In this document: positions 8,922 through 17,811 of the stretch, one piece after another
Layout of the letters: each line of letters starts with the position of its first letter
Numbering within the stretch: the stretch's first letter is position 1
Source: UBA11400 sp964473555
GTDB taxonomy: Bacteria; Bacteroidota; Rhodothermia; Balneolales; HLUCCA01
Direction of reading: 5' to 3'
DNA: 64,000 nt
NCBI GenBank assembly: GCA_964473555.1
Contig: CAYYPL010000003.1
Span: 124,001-188,000 of the forward strand
Translations under genes and position numbers: made by a program
The notes under the pieces: model-generated
Seen by the model: only the letters and a program-made list of their open reading frames with translations
What the model was told of the DNA's origin: nothing
The model's database searches: none

Positions 8922-9069
8922 CGGCGTAGCCGCAGACAAAAGAAAAGAGATCAGGTATAAGAGGCAAGGGCACTCCTTTTCATTTTTTCTTTCAATAATA
9001 ATCAAAATCTAAAACTAACTGTGGAAAGAGGTACTCTTATCTCTTGTCACTTTTCTGAAATCCCATATT

Positions 9070-10743
9070 ATGTATGATGCAATAGTAGTCGGTTCCGGAA
9101 TCAGCGGAGGCTGGGCCGCCAAAGAACTCACCGAAAAAGGACTCAAAGTACTGATGCTTGAGCGTGGTCGAAACATCGAGCACATCAAGGACTACGTCAA
9201 CGAACACAAAGAAATCTGGGAGTTTCCCCATCGCAATCAGGATACGCGTGAGATGATTGAGCAACATCCGGTGCTCAAGCGCGACTATCCGTTGAACGAA
9301 GAGACATACGGTATGTGGGTAAATGACATGGAGTCGCCCTACACCGAAGTCAAACGGTTTGACTGGTTCCGCGGATACCATGTAGGAGGACGATCGCTGC
9401 TGTGGGGACGACAAAGCTATCGTTTCAACAAATGGGATTTCGAAGCGAACCTGAAGGAAGGCATCGCCATCGATTGGCCAATTCGCTACGAAGATATGGC
9501 TCCCTGGTACGATTATGTCGAGGGATTTGCAGGTATTAGTGGATCAAAAGAAGGGCTTGAAGTTCTGCCAGATGGAAATTTCCTGCCACCTGTAGACCTG
9601 AACATCGTTGAAAAAGATGTGGCAGCACGCGTCAAAAAACACTATAACGGCTCCAGACAAATCATCATAGGACGTTGTGCGAACATTACTCAACCCATGC
9701 CGGAACAGAATCGGGCGGCATGTCAGTACAGAAACCGATGCTGGCGGGGATGTTCGTTCGGAGCGTACTTCAGCACGCAGTCCGCTACACTACCTGCTGC
9801 CATGAAAACCGGTAACCTGACCGTTCGTCCTTGGTCAATTGTGACACGTGTACTTTATGATAAAGACACGCAGCGTGCTACAGGCGTAGAAGTGCTCGAT
9901 GCCGAGACCAACATGACATACGAGTTCAAAGCCAGGATTGTCTTCCTGAATGCTTCCGCGTTCAATTCAACCTGGATGTTGATGAATTCGGCTACGGATG
10001 TGTGGCCCGACGGACTTGGAAGCAGTTCCGGCGAGCTTGGACACAATGTAATGGATCACCATTTCAGAGTCGGGGCCTGGGGTCGTATCGAAGGATACAA
10101 AGACAAGTACTATTTTGGCCGCCGACCTACCGGATTCTACGTTCCTCGATTCCGCAACATCTATGACGACAAACGAGATTATCTGCGTGGGTTCGGATAT
10201 CAGGGATCGGCATCACGTGATGGCTGGGGCCGGGATGTAGCCGAGTTAGGTATCGGAGGTGGGCTCAAAGACGCTTTGAGTCAGCCCGGTGACTGGACCA
10301 TTGGCATGACCGCTTTCGGAGAAATGTTGCCCTATCACAGAAACAAAATCAGCCTGGATCGAACCAAAACCGATAAATGGGGACTTCCGGTATTGGCAAT
10401 GGATGTGGAACTCGGCGAAAACGAACTAAAAATGAGAAAAGATATGCAGCAAGACGGCATTGACATCTTCAAAGCTGCGGGTATTGAAGAAGTTGGTGGA
10501 TGGGAAGGTGACTATGCCCCGGGAATGGGAATCCACGAAATGGGTACCGCACGCATGGGACGTGATCCCAAAACATCCGTACTGAATGCCTATAATCAGG
10601 TTTGGGACTGTAAAAATGTCTTCATGACAGACGGTGCATGCATGACCTCAGGTTCATGTGTAAACCCATCACTGACCTATATGGCCTTAACTGCAAGAGC
10701 TGCAGATTTTGCAGTAAATGAACTTAAAAAGGGTAATTTGTAA
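9070..10743 (+). CDS. GMC-family FAD-dependent oxidoreductase, catalytic subunit of a glycoside/gluconate dehydrogenase type complex
   Basis: 557 residues. The FAD-binding motif GSGISGGWAAKEL starts at residue 8 with no signal peptide, followed by the GMC signature around GGRSLLWGRQSYRFNKWDF (about residues 100-120). The C-terminal catalytic part has HEMGTARMG at 489-497 and SCVNPSLTYMALT near 529-541, as in gluconate, sorbitol and glucoside 3-dehydrogenase large subunits. The next gene, 13 bases downstream, encodes the matching small subunit with a Tat-like signal, so export by hitchhiking is likely. Expected reaction: oxidation of a sugar hydroxyl, plausibly C3 of a glycoside, with electrons passed to a cytochrome or quinone. 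No cytochrome gene is adjacent. Confidence 0.9.
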   Translation: MYDAIVVGSGISGGWAAKELTEKGLKVLMLERGRNIEHIKDYVNEHKEIWEFPHRNQDTREMIEQHPVLKRDYPLNEETYGMWVNDMESPYTEVKRFDWFRGYHVGGRSLLWGRQSYRFNKWDFEANLKEGIAIDWPIRYEDMAPWYDYVEGFAGISGSKEGLEVLPDGNFLPPVDLNIVEKDVAARVKKHYNGSRQIIIGRCANITQPMPEQNRAACQYRNRCWRGCSFGAYFSTQSATLPAAMKTGNLTVRPWSIVTRVLYDKDTQRATGVEVLDAETNMTYEFKARIVFLNASAFNSTWMLMNSATDVWPDGLGSSSGELGHNVMDHHFRVGAWGRIEGYKDKYYFGRRPTGFYVPRFRNIYDDKRDYLRGFGYQGSASRDGWGRDVAELGIGGGLKDALSQPGDWTIGMTAFGEMLPYHRNKISLDRTKTDKWGLPVLAMDVELGENELKMRKDMQQDGIDIFKAAGIEEVGGWEGDYAPGMGIHEMGTARMGRDPKTSVLNAYNQVWDCKNVFMTDGACMTSGSCVNPSLTYMALTARAADFAVNELKKGNL

Positions 10744-10756
10744 GGAACTAAGACGT

Positions 10757-11323
10757 ATGAATCGAAGAGATCTGTTAAAACTAATCACCTTGGCAACCGG
10801 AAATGCGCTGATCGGCGGAGAATTGTTGTTTACGGCATGCACTCCGGATCGACGCGGATATAAAAGTCCACATTTCACCAAAACAGATGTCGATTTGCTC
10901 AATGAAATCGGTGAAACCATCCTTCCCAGAACTGCTACACCAGGGGCAAAAGACGCTAATGTGGGTGAATTTATGACCAAAGTGGTCGATAACTGCTATT
11001 TTGAACAAGATTCCACCACATTCCACGGCGGACTCAAAGAAATCGAAGCTCTGGCTCAGGCCAGATATCAGGCCGGGTTCCTGAAACTCTCCCCCGAGCA
11101 ACGTACCGAAATGCTGACACAAATCGATGCCGAAGCACGCTCCTACCAGCGTCCCGAGGGAGGCCCGCCTCACTTTTTCACGCTGATCAAGCAACTCACC
11201 CTGTTCGCTTTCTTTACCTCCGAAATCGGACAAACCAAAGTGCTCCGTCACGTGCCAATCCCCGGGCGATTCGATGGCAATATGGACTATAATCCCGGTG
11301 ATCCAGCCTGGGCCATAAACTAA
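10757..11323 (+). CDS. Gluconate 2-dehydrogenase subunit 3 family protein (Tat-exported small subunit)
   Basis: 188 residues from the ATG at 10757; an upstream in-frame start inside the GMC gene is less likely because the Tat-like motif MNRRDLLKLITLATGNAL begins at 10757. A cysteine follows in LLFTACTPD, suggesting lipidation or a lipobox after the Tat signal. The body contains LNEIGETILPRTATPGA and a helical C-terminal part with FFTSEIGQTKVLRHVPIPGRFDG, as in gluconate-2-dehydrogenase subunit 3. In known complexes this subunit escorts the signal-less GMC subunit through the Tat pathway. Thirteen bases after the GMC gene and 25 bases before the next gene, so clearly one operon. Confidence 0.88.
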   Translation: MNRRDLLKLITLATGNALIGGELLFTACTPDRRGYKSPHFTKTDVDLLNEIGETILPRTATPGAKDANVGEFMTKVVDNCYFEQDSTTFHGGLKEIEALAQARYQAGFLKLSPEQRTEMLTQIDAEARSYQRPEGGPPHFFTLIKQLTLFAFFTSEIGQTKVLRHVPIPGRFDGNMDYNPGDPAWAIN

Positions 11324-11348
11324 TTTTGACAACCAAATTCTCGATCTC

Positions 11349-12227
11349 ATGACTCGCAAAACGTTCCTCAAACTCTCCGGAAACCTCACCGCAGCAGCAC
11401 TCGCTGTCGGATCCCTCCCGGCCATTTCTTCCTGCGCCCGCGCCTCAACATCTGCCCCTGACCCTGCTTTCGGACTCCAGCTATACTCCCTGCGCGACGC
11501 CATGCCAGCTGACCCGCGCGGAGTCCTGCGACAAGTTGCCGAATTCGGATACAAACATATTGAGAGCTACGAGGGTCCGTCGGGCATGTTCTGGGGAATG
11601 ACACCAACTGAGTTCAAGTCCTACATGGACGATCTGGGTACCAAACTCATCGCAAGCCATTGCAACATCAACGAGAATTTCGAACAGAAAGCGACTGACG
11701 CCGCTTCAATTGGAATGGAGTATCTGATATGTCCGTGGATCGGACCGCAATCATCACTCGATGCCTATAAGTTATTTGCCGATCAGTTCAATCGATGTGG
11801 AGAAATCTGCAACGCGAATGGTATCAAGTTCGCTTATCACAATCATGCCTACACCTTCGAACTGCTTGAAGGAGTTTATCCGCAGGATTTGCTTATGGCC
11901 CAAACCGATCCGACTCTGGTCGAATATGAGCTGGATATCTTCTGGCTCGCGGTTGCCGGACTGGATCCAGCTACCTGGCTGCAAAAATACCCGGGACGAT
12001 TCACATTGTCACACATCAAAGATCGCGAGACAGGAACACAAATAGGAAACGGGGATTCAAGCACTACCCTGGGGACCGGCGATATCGACTATCCAACGAT
12101 CATCAAAGTCGCACAGGAAAACGGTATGAAGCACCTGATTGTTGAACAGGAAAAGTACGCAGGTACAACTCCACTGGACAGCGCCCGGGAGAATGCCCTA
12201 TTCATGAAAAATCTACTCCGCAGTTAA
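11349..12227 (+). CDS. Exported sugar phosphate isomerase/epimerase family protein
   Basis: 292 residues with an N-terminal TRKTFLKLSG Tat-like start and a lipobox-like cysteine (LPAISSCARA). The AP-endonuclease-2 barrel begins at FGLQLYSLRDAM; likely metal ligands are Glu in TFELLEGVY, Asp in EYELDIFWL, His in TLSHIKDRE and Glu in LIVEQEKYAG. The YHNHAYTFE strand is typical of a large Bacteroidota subgroup found in glycoside-oxidising loci. It is the last gene of the rightward operon; its stop overlaps the stop of the convergent AttH/CrtC-like gene by four bases. It is the third TIM-barrel protein of this locus and is quite different in sequence from the other two. Confidence 0.83.
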   Translation: MTRKTFLKLSGNLTAAALAVGSLPAISSCARASTSAPDPAFGLQLYSLRDAMPADPRGVLRQVAEFGYKHIESYEGPSGMFWGMTPTEFKSYMDDLGTKLIASHCNINENFEQKATDAASIGMEYLICPWIGPQSSLDAYKLFADQFNRCGEICNANGIKFAYHNHAYTFELLEGVYPQDLLMAQTDPTLVEYELDIFWLAVAGLDPATWLQKYPGRFTLSHIKDRETGTQIGNGDSSTTLGTGDIDYPTIIKVAQENGMKHLIVEQEKYAGTTPLDSARENALFMKNLLRS

Positions 12228-13282
12228 TCGAGTTTGAATCGGTTGAAGTATCCATCCCGTCGATTTTGTCCGTTGGTAGTAACCTGAACCGTTCCACGGG
12301 TGTCCTTGATCTCTCCACCCAGAATCGTTCTCATCAGCTGACGCGTAACCCAGTTCAAATCGGTAAAGATCGAGGTTTCGTCCTGAACCAGATGTTTTTC
12401 GATCGACATTTTGGTACCGTCACTAAAAGTTAACAGATAACGGTTGGTCCGGATGTCTCCTGGTGTGGATTGCCTCAGTTCGGTAAGCATCTGTAAGTTC
12501 ACGGCTCCACCATCCAATCTGGAAACACGATACCCAACAGGTTTTGAGCCGGAGCTCGTCTTCCCTTCCATGAAATAAATACTTTCCCAATTCGTAGCAC
12601 TGTTCAAACGAACAAAACGGTATCCCTGAGCCAGTTTCTTTGATGAATTCTGATATTGCCAGGTGTGATCCATATAGGCTACTCCCGTCACCGTTTTAAC
12701 GTTATCATTAATCCCTGCTGTACCGGAAACTCGCGCATAGGGAATGTGAGTCTGCATTCCGAGTCGATGCTCATCCAACATAAACTCTGGATCCTTTAAC
12801 CGGACACCTTGGGTAATATCGTTTAGCTGCAGATCGATTTTGAATCGGTGTCCATGTTTTTGTGTATTGATATACACCTGATGTGTTTCGGGCAATGTAC
12901 CCTTGAACCAGATATTCATCTGTCGCGGATTGATATTAAACTCATGGTCAGCCTGATCCTGACGCAGGTCGTCTATCGGATACTCGCGGTTGATATGATA
13001 GTCCTGACCGTCAAGTCCATACATCGATACCCTGATTCCACTCACCGATGATTTTAACCGACCGAAATTCGAGATCGAAAACTGGATGTACAACGACATT
13101 CCGTTATCAAAATACATCTGGTAGTTCCAATACTCATTGAATTGCTCAGAGCCGAGTGTTTTGGCGAAAATGTCGTCAGCAGCTATGGTCTCAACCGATC
13201 GGCCCTGGGCATTTATAGGTACCGATACACCGATATGAAGTAGAATAAACAGCCCCCAAATAACGATATTTCGGTGTTTCAT
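12224..13282 (-). CDS. AttH/CrtC-like (lipocalin-like) exported protein
   Basis: 352 residues with a cleavable signal peptide (hydrophobic stretch ending VPINAQG near residue 27). The remainder is beta-rich, with two apparent domains of about 150 residues. A conserved-looking VAYMDHTWQY around residue 220 and GYRFVRLN soon after resemble the GxxYxDHxWG-type strand of the carotenoid 1,2-hydratase/AttH/Svf1 lipocalin-like group. No enzyme residues can be assigned. The gene is alone, convergent with the carbohydrate operon. The family call rests on short motifs and overall pattern, so a generic outer-membrane or periplasmic beta protein remains possible. Confidence 0.5.
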   Translation of the reverse strand: MKHRNIVIWGLFILLHIGVSVPINAQGRSVETIAADDIFAKTLGSEQFNEYWNYQMYFDNGMSLYIQFSISNFGRLKSSVSGIRVSMYGLDGQDYHINREYPIDDLRQDQADHEFNINPRQMNIWFKGTLPETHQVYINTQKHGHRFKIDLQLNDITQGVRLKDPEFMLDEHRLGMQTHIPYARVSGTAGINDNVKTVTGVAYMDHTWQYQNSSKKLAQGYRFVRLNSATNWESIYFMEGKTSSGSKPVGYRVSRLDGGAVNLQMLTELRQSTPGDIRTNRYLLTFSDGTKMSIEKHLVQDETSIFTDLNWVTRQLMRTILGGEIKDTRGTVQVTTNGQNRRDGYFNRFKLD

Positions 13283-13507
13283 AAAACGTATTGGTTTACT
13301 TGGTTAATCATAGGAAAATCAAATCAGTACAGATGTAACGTCTTTAATTCTGTTTAGCGTCTGTCGCATAAATTAGCGATTTAAGAATATTTACCCAGAA
13401 TGATTTTCATAAAAAGTTCGTAATAATGTTAGTGCTGGAATGCTGTATATTGAATGTTAACATAGTGGTTAAATCTCAGTTTTTTAGTCAGTAAACAAGC
13501 TCTAACT

Positions 13508-16018
13508 ATGATCCAGATTTTTTTGAGACGGCTGATCGATTTCATCGTCAAAAATTATATTGTGGTGCTCATCATCGCGTTTGCCATGTCCGCTGTCGGA
13601 CTTCATTACGCCATGAAACTTCAGATCGAATCGGATTACTCCAAGCTCATCCCCGATGATTATGAAAGTGTGATCGCACTCGAAAAAGTTCGTGAACGCG
13701 TTGGTGGTGAGGGCAGTGATGTAGCAGTGGGTATCGTGAGTCCAGACTTTGAAGCGTCTCGTCGATTTGCCGAGGAGCTGATTCCACGGGCATTTGAGCT
13801 CAAACGAGCTGGTTATGAAGATCCCTATCTGGCAACAGTCGAGTTCAAACGGGAAACGGAATTCCTGAAAGATAATGCCCTGTATTTTGCCACAGACGAC
13901 GAAATTGATACGATCCTGAGCTTTTTGGATGATCAAATTGAAGAAAATTCGCTGAAAGTGAATCCATTCTTTATCGATTTTGAGGAGGATATCGAAGATT
14001 CTACCAATAACTCAGACATGGATGATGAAGTAGAGGAGTTCAGAGATCTGTATGATTGGCTCGTGGGCGAAGAGTATCCGGTTCACAACGATGGAACTTC
14101 GATGACGCTTAGATTCTTTCCAGCTGGATCACAAACCAATGTACGCTACATCAAGGATCTGTACGCCGACCTGGAAACTCTCATTGCTGAACTGGATCCG
14201 AAGTCATACCATCCTGAAATGGAAATCGTGCTGGCCGGACGTCTCATGCATCGTGTGGTTCAGGTTGAAGCCATACGCGAGGACGTTGCCAAAACATTTG
14301 GTGTCGGAGTCGGAGCTGTTCTGCTCATTACCGTACTGTTCTTCCTGTATAAATCCTACAAAGCCCGACATGGTACTGAGTTCTCTTTCACCTATCTGAT
14401 TCCAGAGTTATTGCGTCTTCCCGTACTTCTGCTCATTATCGGGTTACCTTTGGCAATGAGCCTTACCTGGACCTTTGGGCTCACTTATCTGGTCATAGGA
14501 AACCTGAATTTGATGACATCTACGTTGGCGTTGCTATTATTTGGACTGGGCATCGATTTCGGAATCCACTTTTATGGTCGTTACACGGAAGAACGGGGAA
14601 ATGGTAAACCCATCAACGAGGCCATGACCGAAACGTTTATCAGTACGGGTAAAGCCATTATGATAGGTGCGGCTACTACTGCAATAGCACTTTTTGTTAT
14701 GGTTTTTGCGGATTTCCGAGGATTCAGTGAGTTTGGGGTCATCGCTGGTTCTGGAATCATCTTTGGTGTAATTGCCATGATTCTGGTTCAACCTGCTGTC
14801 TTGGTCGCATTTGAAAAAACACCTCTGCTGGATCTTGAAGCCACTAAAACTAAGGATATTGAAGAAGTAAAAGGCGGACGAATGCCTTTCGCCAAGACTA
14901 TTCTTGTTTTTGGGTCTGTGGTCATGGTACTAGCTGTAGTTTTTATAGGTAGGATTTCTTTTGAATACAACTTCAATAATCTTGATCCACAGTATCCCGA
15001 GTACGCTGCTAAAAAAGCCATTGTAGACGGACAATCCAGTTCGCGGATTGGATCTAATCCAGCGTATATCGTTGCAGATACTCAGGAAGAAGCCTTGATG
15101 ATCGCAGCGGTCATCCGAAATAGGGTCGATAACGACACGACCATTCATACTGTCAAAGACATTATTACCTTGCAGGATCGTTTTCCGTTAGACGAGGAGA
15201 GTGTCCGGCATCGACTGGATCGTATCGAAGAGGTCAGAATAAGACTGCAGAACACCTTCATCCGTGAGAGTGAAGACCCAGATGTGGAGCGGTTGCGAAG
15301 AGCTTCCAGAACAACAGAACAAGTTGACATTGATGATGTTCCGGATTACCTGAAAGATCTATTCACAGACAAAGATGGACATGTGGGAACCTTCGTAATC
15401 ATCTATCCGTCGGTCAGTTTATCAGATGGACGGGTCTCCATGCAATTTGCCAAAGATATTGGCCAAATTGAAACACCAGACGGCAACGTGTATCACCCCG
15501 GATCTACATCTATCGTTGCTGCCGACATGATGAGATTGATGCTGGAGGAGTCACCCTACATGATCGTAGCGGTAATTGTTTTGGTGACTATAGTTGTCCT
15601 GAGTTACTTCCACTCTGTCCCCTGGGCGTTACTGGCTATGTTACCTTTAATCGTGGGTATGAGCTGGTTGCTTTTTATTATGGAAATGTGGGGACTCAAA
15701 CTCAATTTTTTCAATATCGTGGTACTCCCAGCTATGCTGGGTATCGCCAACGACGATGGGATTCACATGGTCCACAGGTATCAGGAACTCGGTAGAGGTT
15801 CCATTATGAAAGTAATCCGAACCACGGGAGAGGCTTGCACAATTGGGACACTCACCACCATGATCGGATTCATCGGATTACTGCTTAGTTTTCATCCAGG
15901 GTTACGCAGTATCGGTGAGGTTGCATTCATTGGATTGGTCACTACCCTTTTTGCTTCCGTAATTTTGCTTCCGGCCTTGATTCAAGTGTTAGAAGATTGG
16001 GAAATCATCAAGCATTAA
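13508..16018 (+). CDS. RND superfamily MMPL-type transporter
   Basis: 836 residues organised as two homologous halves, each with one N-terminal helix, a large periplasmic loop and a block of five or six helices. The paired landmarks are GIDFGIHFYGRYTEE in the first half and ANDDGIHMVHRYQE in the second, the charged intramembrane positions that conduct protons in MMPL/HpnN-like RND exporters. The loops (about residues 40-255 and 490-680) are rich in acidic residues. Such proteins move lipids, hopanoids or hydrophobic compounds out of the inner membrane. No adaptor or outer-membrane channel is adjacent, consistent with the stand-alone MMPL class. A 225-base upstream gap presumably holds its promoter. 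Confidence 0.9.
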   Translation: MIQIFLRRLIDFIVKNYIVVLIIAFAMSAVGLHYAMKLQIESDYSKLIPDDYESVIALEKVRERVGGEGSDVAVGIVSPDFEASRRFAEELIPRAFELKRAGYEDPYLATVEFKRETEFLKDNALYFATDDEIDTILSFLDDQIEENSLKVNPFFIDFEEDIEDSTNNSDMDDEVEEFRDLYDWLVGEEYPVHNDGTSMTLRFFPAGSQTNVRYIKDLYADLETLIAELDPKSYHPEMEIVLAGRLMHRVVQVEAIREDVAKTFGVGVGAVLLITVLFFLYKSYKARHGTEFSFTYLIPELLRLPVLLLIIGLPLAMSLTWTFGLTYLVIGNLNLMTSTLALLLFGLGIDFGIHFYGRYTEERGNGKPINEAMTETFISTGKAIMIGAATTAIALFVMVFADFRGFSEFGVIAGSGIIFGVIAMILVQPAVLVAFEKTPLLDLEATKTKDIEEVKGGRMPFAKTILVFGSVVMVLAVVFIGRISFEYNFNNLDPQYPEYAAKKAIVDGQSSSRIGSNPAYIVADTQEEALMIAAVIRNRVDNDTTIHTVKDIITLQDRFPLDEESVRHRLDRIEEVRIRLQNTFIRESEDPDVERLRRASRTTEQVDIDDVPDYLKDLFTDKDGHVGTFVIIYPSVSLSDGRVSMQFAKDIGQIETPDGNVYHPGSTSIVAADMMRLMLEESPYMIVAVIVLVTIVVLSYFHSVPWALLAMLPLIVGMSWLLFIMEMWGLKLNFFNIVVLPAMLGIANDDGIHMVHRYQELGRGSIMKVIRTTGEACTIGTLTTMIGFIGLLLSFHPGLRSIGEVAFIGLVTTLFASVILLPALIQVLEDWEIIKH

Positions 16019-16042
16019 ATGTAAAATTTGATTTCTACAGTT

Positions 16043-16077
16043 TTTGTAGCGTACTTTAAGTAACGGTAATACTTTTG
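16043..16077 (+). promoter_or_regulatory. Bacteroidota-type promoter for the tectonin-like gene
   Basis: A TTG at 16044-16046 is followed after 23 bases by TACTTTTG at 16070-16077, an exact fit to the TAnnTTTG -7 box used by the primary sigma factor of Bacteroidota. The box lies 67 bases before the start codon at 16145, leaving a leader of about 60 bases. Confidence 0.5.
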
Positions 16078-16144
16078 TGAATTAACAACTTAGTTCGGTA
16101 TTCATACATTAACAAATCACTCACAACCATTAAATCTTAGAACA

Positions 16145-16882
16145 ATGAAAACTCAATCAAACTCTACATTTTGGCGAGCGATTGGTCTGATGGGAATAAT
16201 GACATTCCTTTCATTTACAGTTGCAAACGCTCAGTGGGAAAATATACCAGGTAAAGCATGGGAAATCGGCGCAGCAGGAGATTCCACATTTGCAGTATGG
16301 TCCATCGGTGAGTCCGGTGCCGTGTTCAAATGGAATGAACAATCATTCTCGTGGGAAAATTATGGTGGAAAGGCCACTAAAATCGCTGTTGAAAGCGATG
16401 GTACTCCTTGGGTACTCAACAACAACCAAATTTACCGCCTGCGTGGACGCACTTGGCAAAGTATGCCTGGTAAAGCAGTAGCCATTGGGGCCGGTGGCGG
16501 AACGGTATGGGTAATTGGCGAGTCTGGGACCGTATTGAAATGGAGCGAAGACTCTTTCACCTGGGAAAACTATGGTGGAAAAGCCACTGATATCGCTGTC
16601 GAGAACAATGGAACCCCTTGGGTTGTAAACAACCAGCAGATTTATCGGTTGCGCGGGCGTACCTGGCAAAGCATGCCCGGTAAAGCAGTAGCACTCGGCG
16701 CTGGTGGCGGAACCGTTTGGGCGATTGGTGATAGTGAAGCTGTGTTCAAATGGGACGAAAATGCCTTCGCATGGACGAATCGTGGTGGTAAAGCAAGTCG
16801 GATTGCTGTATCCGGAAACGGACTCCCGTATGTGATTCAGTCTGGTGCAGGCGGAACGCTGATTTACCGTCTGAGAAATTAA
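16145..16882 (+). CDS. Secreted tectonin-like beta-propeller protein
   Basis: 245 residues: signal peptide of 30 residues ending VANAQ, then only repeats. About six tectonin units of roughly 35 residues alternate between WENYGGKATKIAV-type and WQSMPGKAVAIGAG-type blades. Two units form a 70-residue double repeat that recurs almost unchanged (YGGKAT at residues 73 and 143, a diverged copy near 213), and the DNA repeats with a 210-bp period. Each blade has GTPWV or GTVWV followed by IYRL or VFKW. Tectonin and tachylectin-1 propellers bind glycans or LPS; six blades would close one ring. It lies 41 bases upstream of the FkbM gene, so a role at the cell surface is plausible, but binding is untested. 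Confidence 0.85.
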   Translation: MKTQSNSTFWRAIGLMGIMTFLSFTVANAQWENIPGKAWEIGAAGDSTFAVWSIGESGAVFKWNEQSFSWENYGGKATKIAVESDGTPWVLNNNQIYRLRGRTWQSMPGKAVAIGAGGGTVWVIGESGTVLKWSEDSFTWENYGGKATDIAVENNGTPWVVNNQQIYRLRGRTWQSMPGKAVALGAGGGTVWAIGDSEAVFKWDENAFAWTNRGGKASRIAVSGNGLPYVIQSGAGGTLIYRLRN

Positions 16883-16923
16883 ACAGACTTCAACACACCA
16901 TCAACTAATCCAACTGTAGCATC

Positions 16924-17811
16924 TTGAAGCTGTTTTTACCGGTAAAACGATTAGTACAAAAGCTTTATCAAGTCTCTTTGGTATCAGCCCGGTTGGGTAG
17001 TGGAATCAAATCCACTACCCAACTATTTTTTTGGGGGAGTTTTAAAGCAACATTCGATCATCCACGAATTTCACCCTCAAATCCAATATTAATTTCGTTC
17101 AACAGCAAGCAGTTCGCCTATCACTTTCGAAATTTCTCCGACTTCGGACTCGCCTACGAAATCCTGGTACAGAACTCGTACCAACTTGACACCACATTCT
17201 GCCTGGATCCGAAACATGTCGTCGATTTGGGTGCCAACTCCGGAATTTCGGCTATCTATCTAAACTCATTATTTCCTGATGCCACGATACATTGCTACGA
17301 ACCCGACCCAAACACGTTTACGCAACTACAACTCAATACCTCAGCTATTTCCAATATCAAAGGACACCAGGAAATCGTAAGCGATACCACAGGTCACATG
17401 GATTTTCTTACTGATCCCAAAAGCAACGTCACTTCGTCCATTATTCGTCGCAACATTCGTCAGGTTCCAATTTCAGTCAAAAGTCGATGCCTTTACTCAG
17501 TCCTTGAAAATATCGGTGCCTCTATAGATCTATTGAAAGTGGATATCGAAGGATCCGAAGAAATCGTATTTCGTGATTTTGATGAATTTAGTAAAATCCG
17601 AAACTTTATCGGTGAGCTACACTTCGATCTGTGCAATGCTCAACTCGTTTTGGAAAAACTGCAACAAAACTACGATAACATTCAGATCTATCCCATAAAT
17701 ACCGACCGATGCTATGTCATTGCATCAAACCCCGTCGATCGTCTTCTTCTCGACCTTGGTGATAAAATAGAACGATCCCCCGCTGATTACCTTGTCGATC
17801 AGGCTGTTTAA
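16924..17811 (+). CDS. FkbM family SAM-dependent methyltransferase
   Basis: 295 residues starting at TTG 16924; no ATG or GTG occurs before the conserved domain, so this start is the best available. The FkbM domain runs from HVVDLGANSGISAIYL (about residue 99, the SAM-binding glycine motif) through IHCYEPDPNTFTQL to IDLLKVDIEGSEEIVF (about 200-217), where the DIEGxE motif is diagnostic. FkbM enzymes O-methylate sugars or polyketides, here probably a surface glycan given the adjacent glycosyltransferases. The last 87 bases overlap, on opposite strands, the end of the membrane-protein gene at 17725. The first roughly 90 residues are not recognised. Confidence 0.87.
   Translation: MKLFLPVKRLVQKLYQVSLVSARLGSGIKSTTQLFFWGSFKATFDHPRISPSNPILISFNSKQFAYHFRNFSDFGLAYEILVQNSYQLDTTFCLDPKHVVDLGANSGISAIYLNSLFPDATIHCYEPDPNTFTQLQLNTSAISNIKGHQEIVSDTTGHMDFLTDPKSNVTSSIIRRNIRQVPISVKSRCLYSVLENIGASIDLLKVDIEGSEEIVFRDFDEFSKIRNFIGELHFDLCNAQLVLEKLQQNYDNIQIYPINTDRCYVIASNPVDRLLLDLGDKIERSPADYLVDQAV

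Noticed and set aside
8406..9005. 199-residue minus-strand open frame
   Set aside because: Antisense shadow of the Tat-exported isomerase-fold gene; no recognisable domain.
10781..11554. 257-residue open frame on the minus strand
   Set aside because: It runs antisense across two well-supported genes (small subunit and isomerase-fold protein), has low-complexity composition and no family motif.
16343..16669. 108-residue minus-strand open frame
   Set aside because: Antisense of the tectonin repeats; its apparent repeats only mirror the plus-strand coding repeats.
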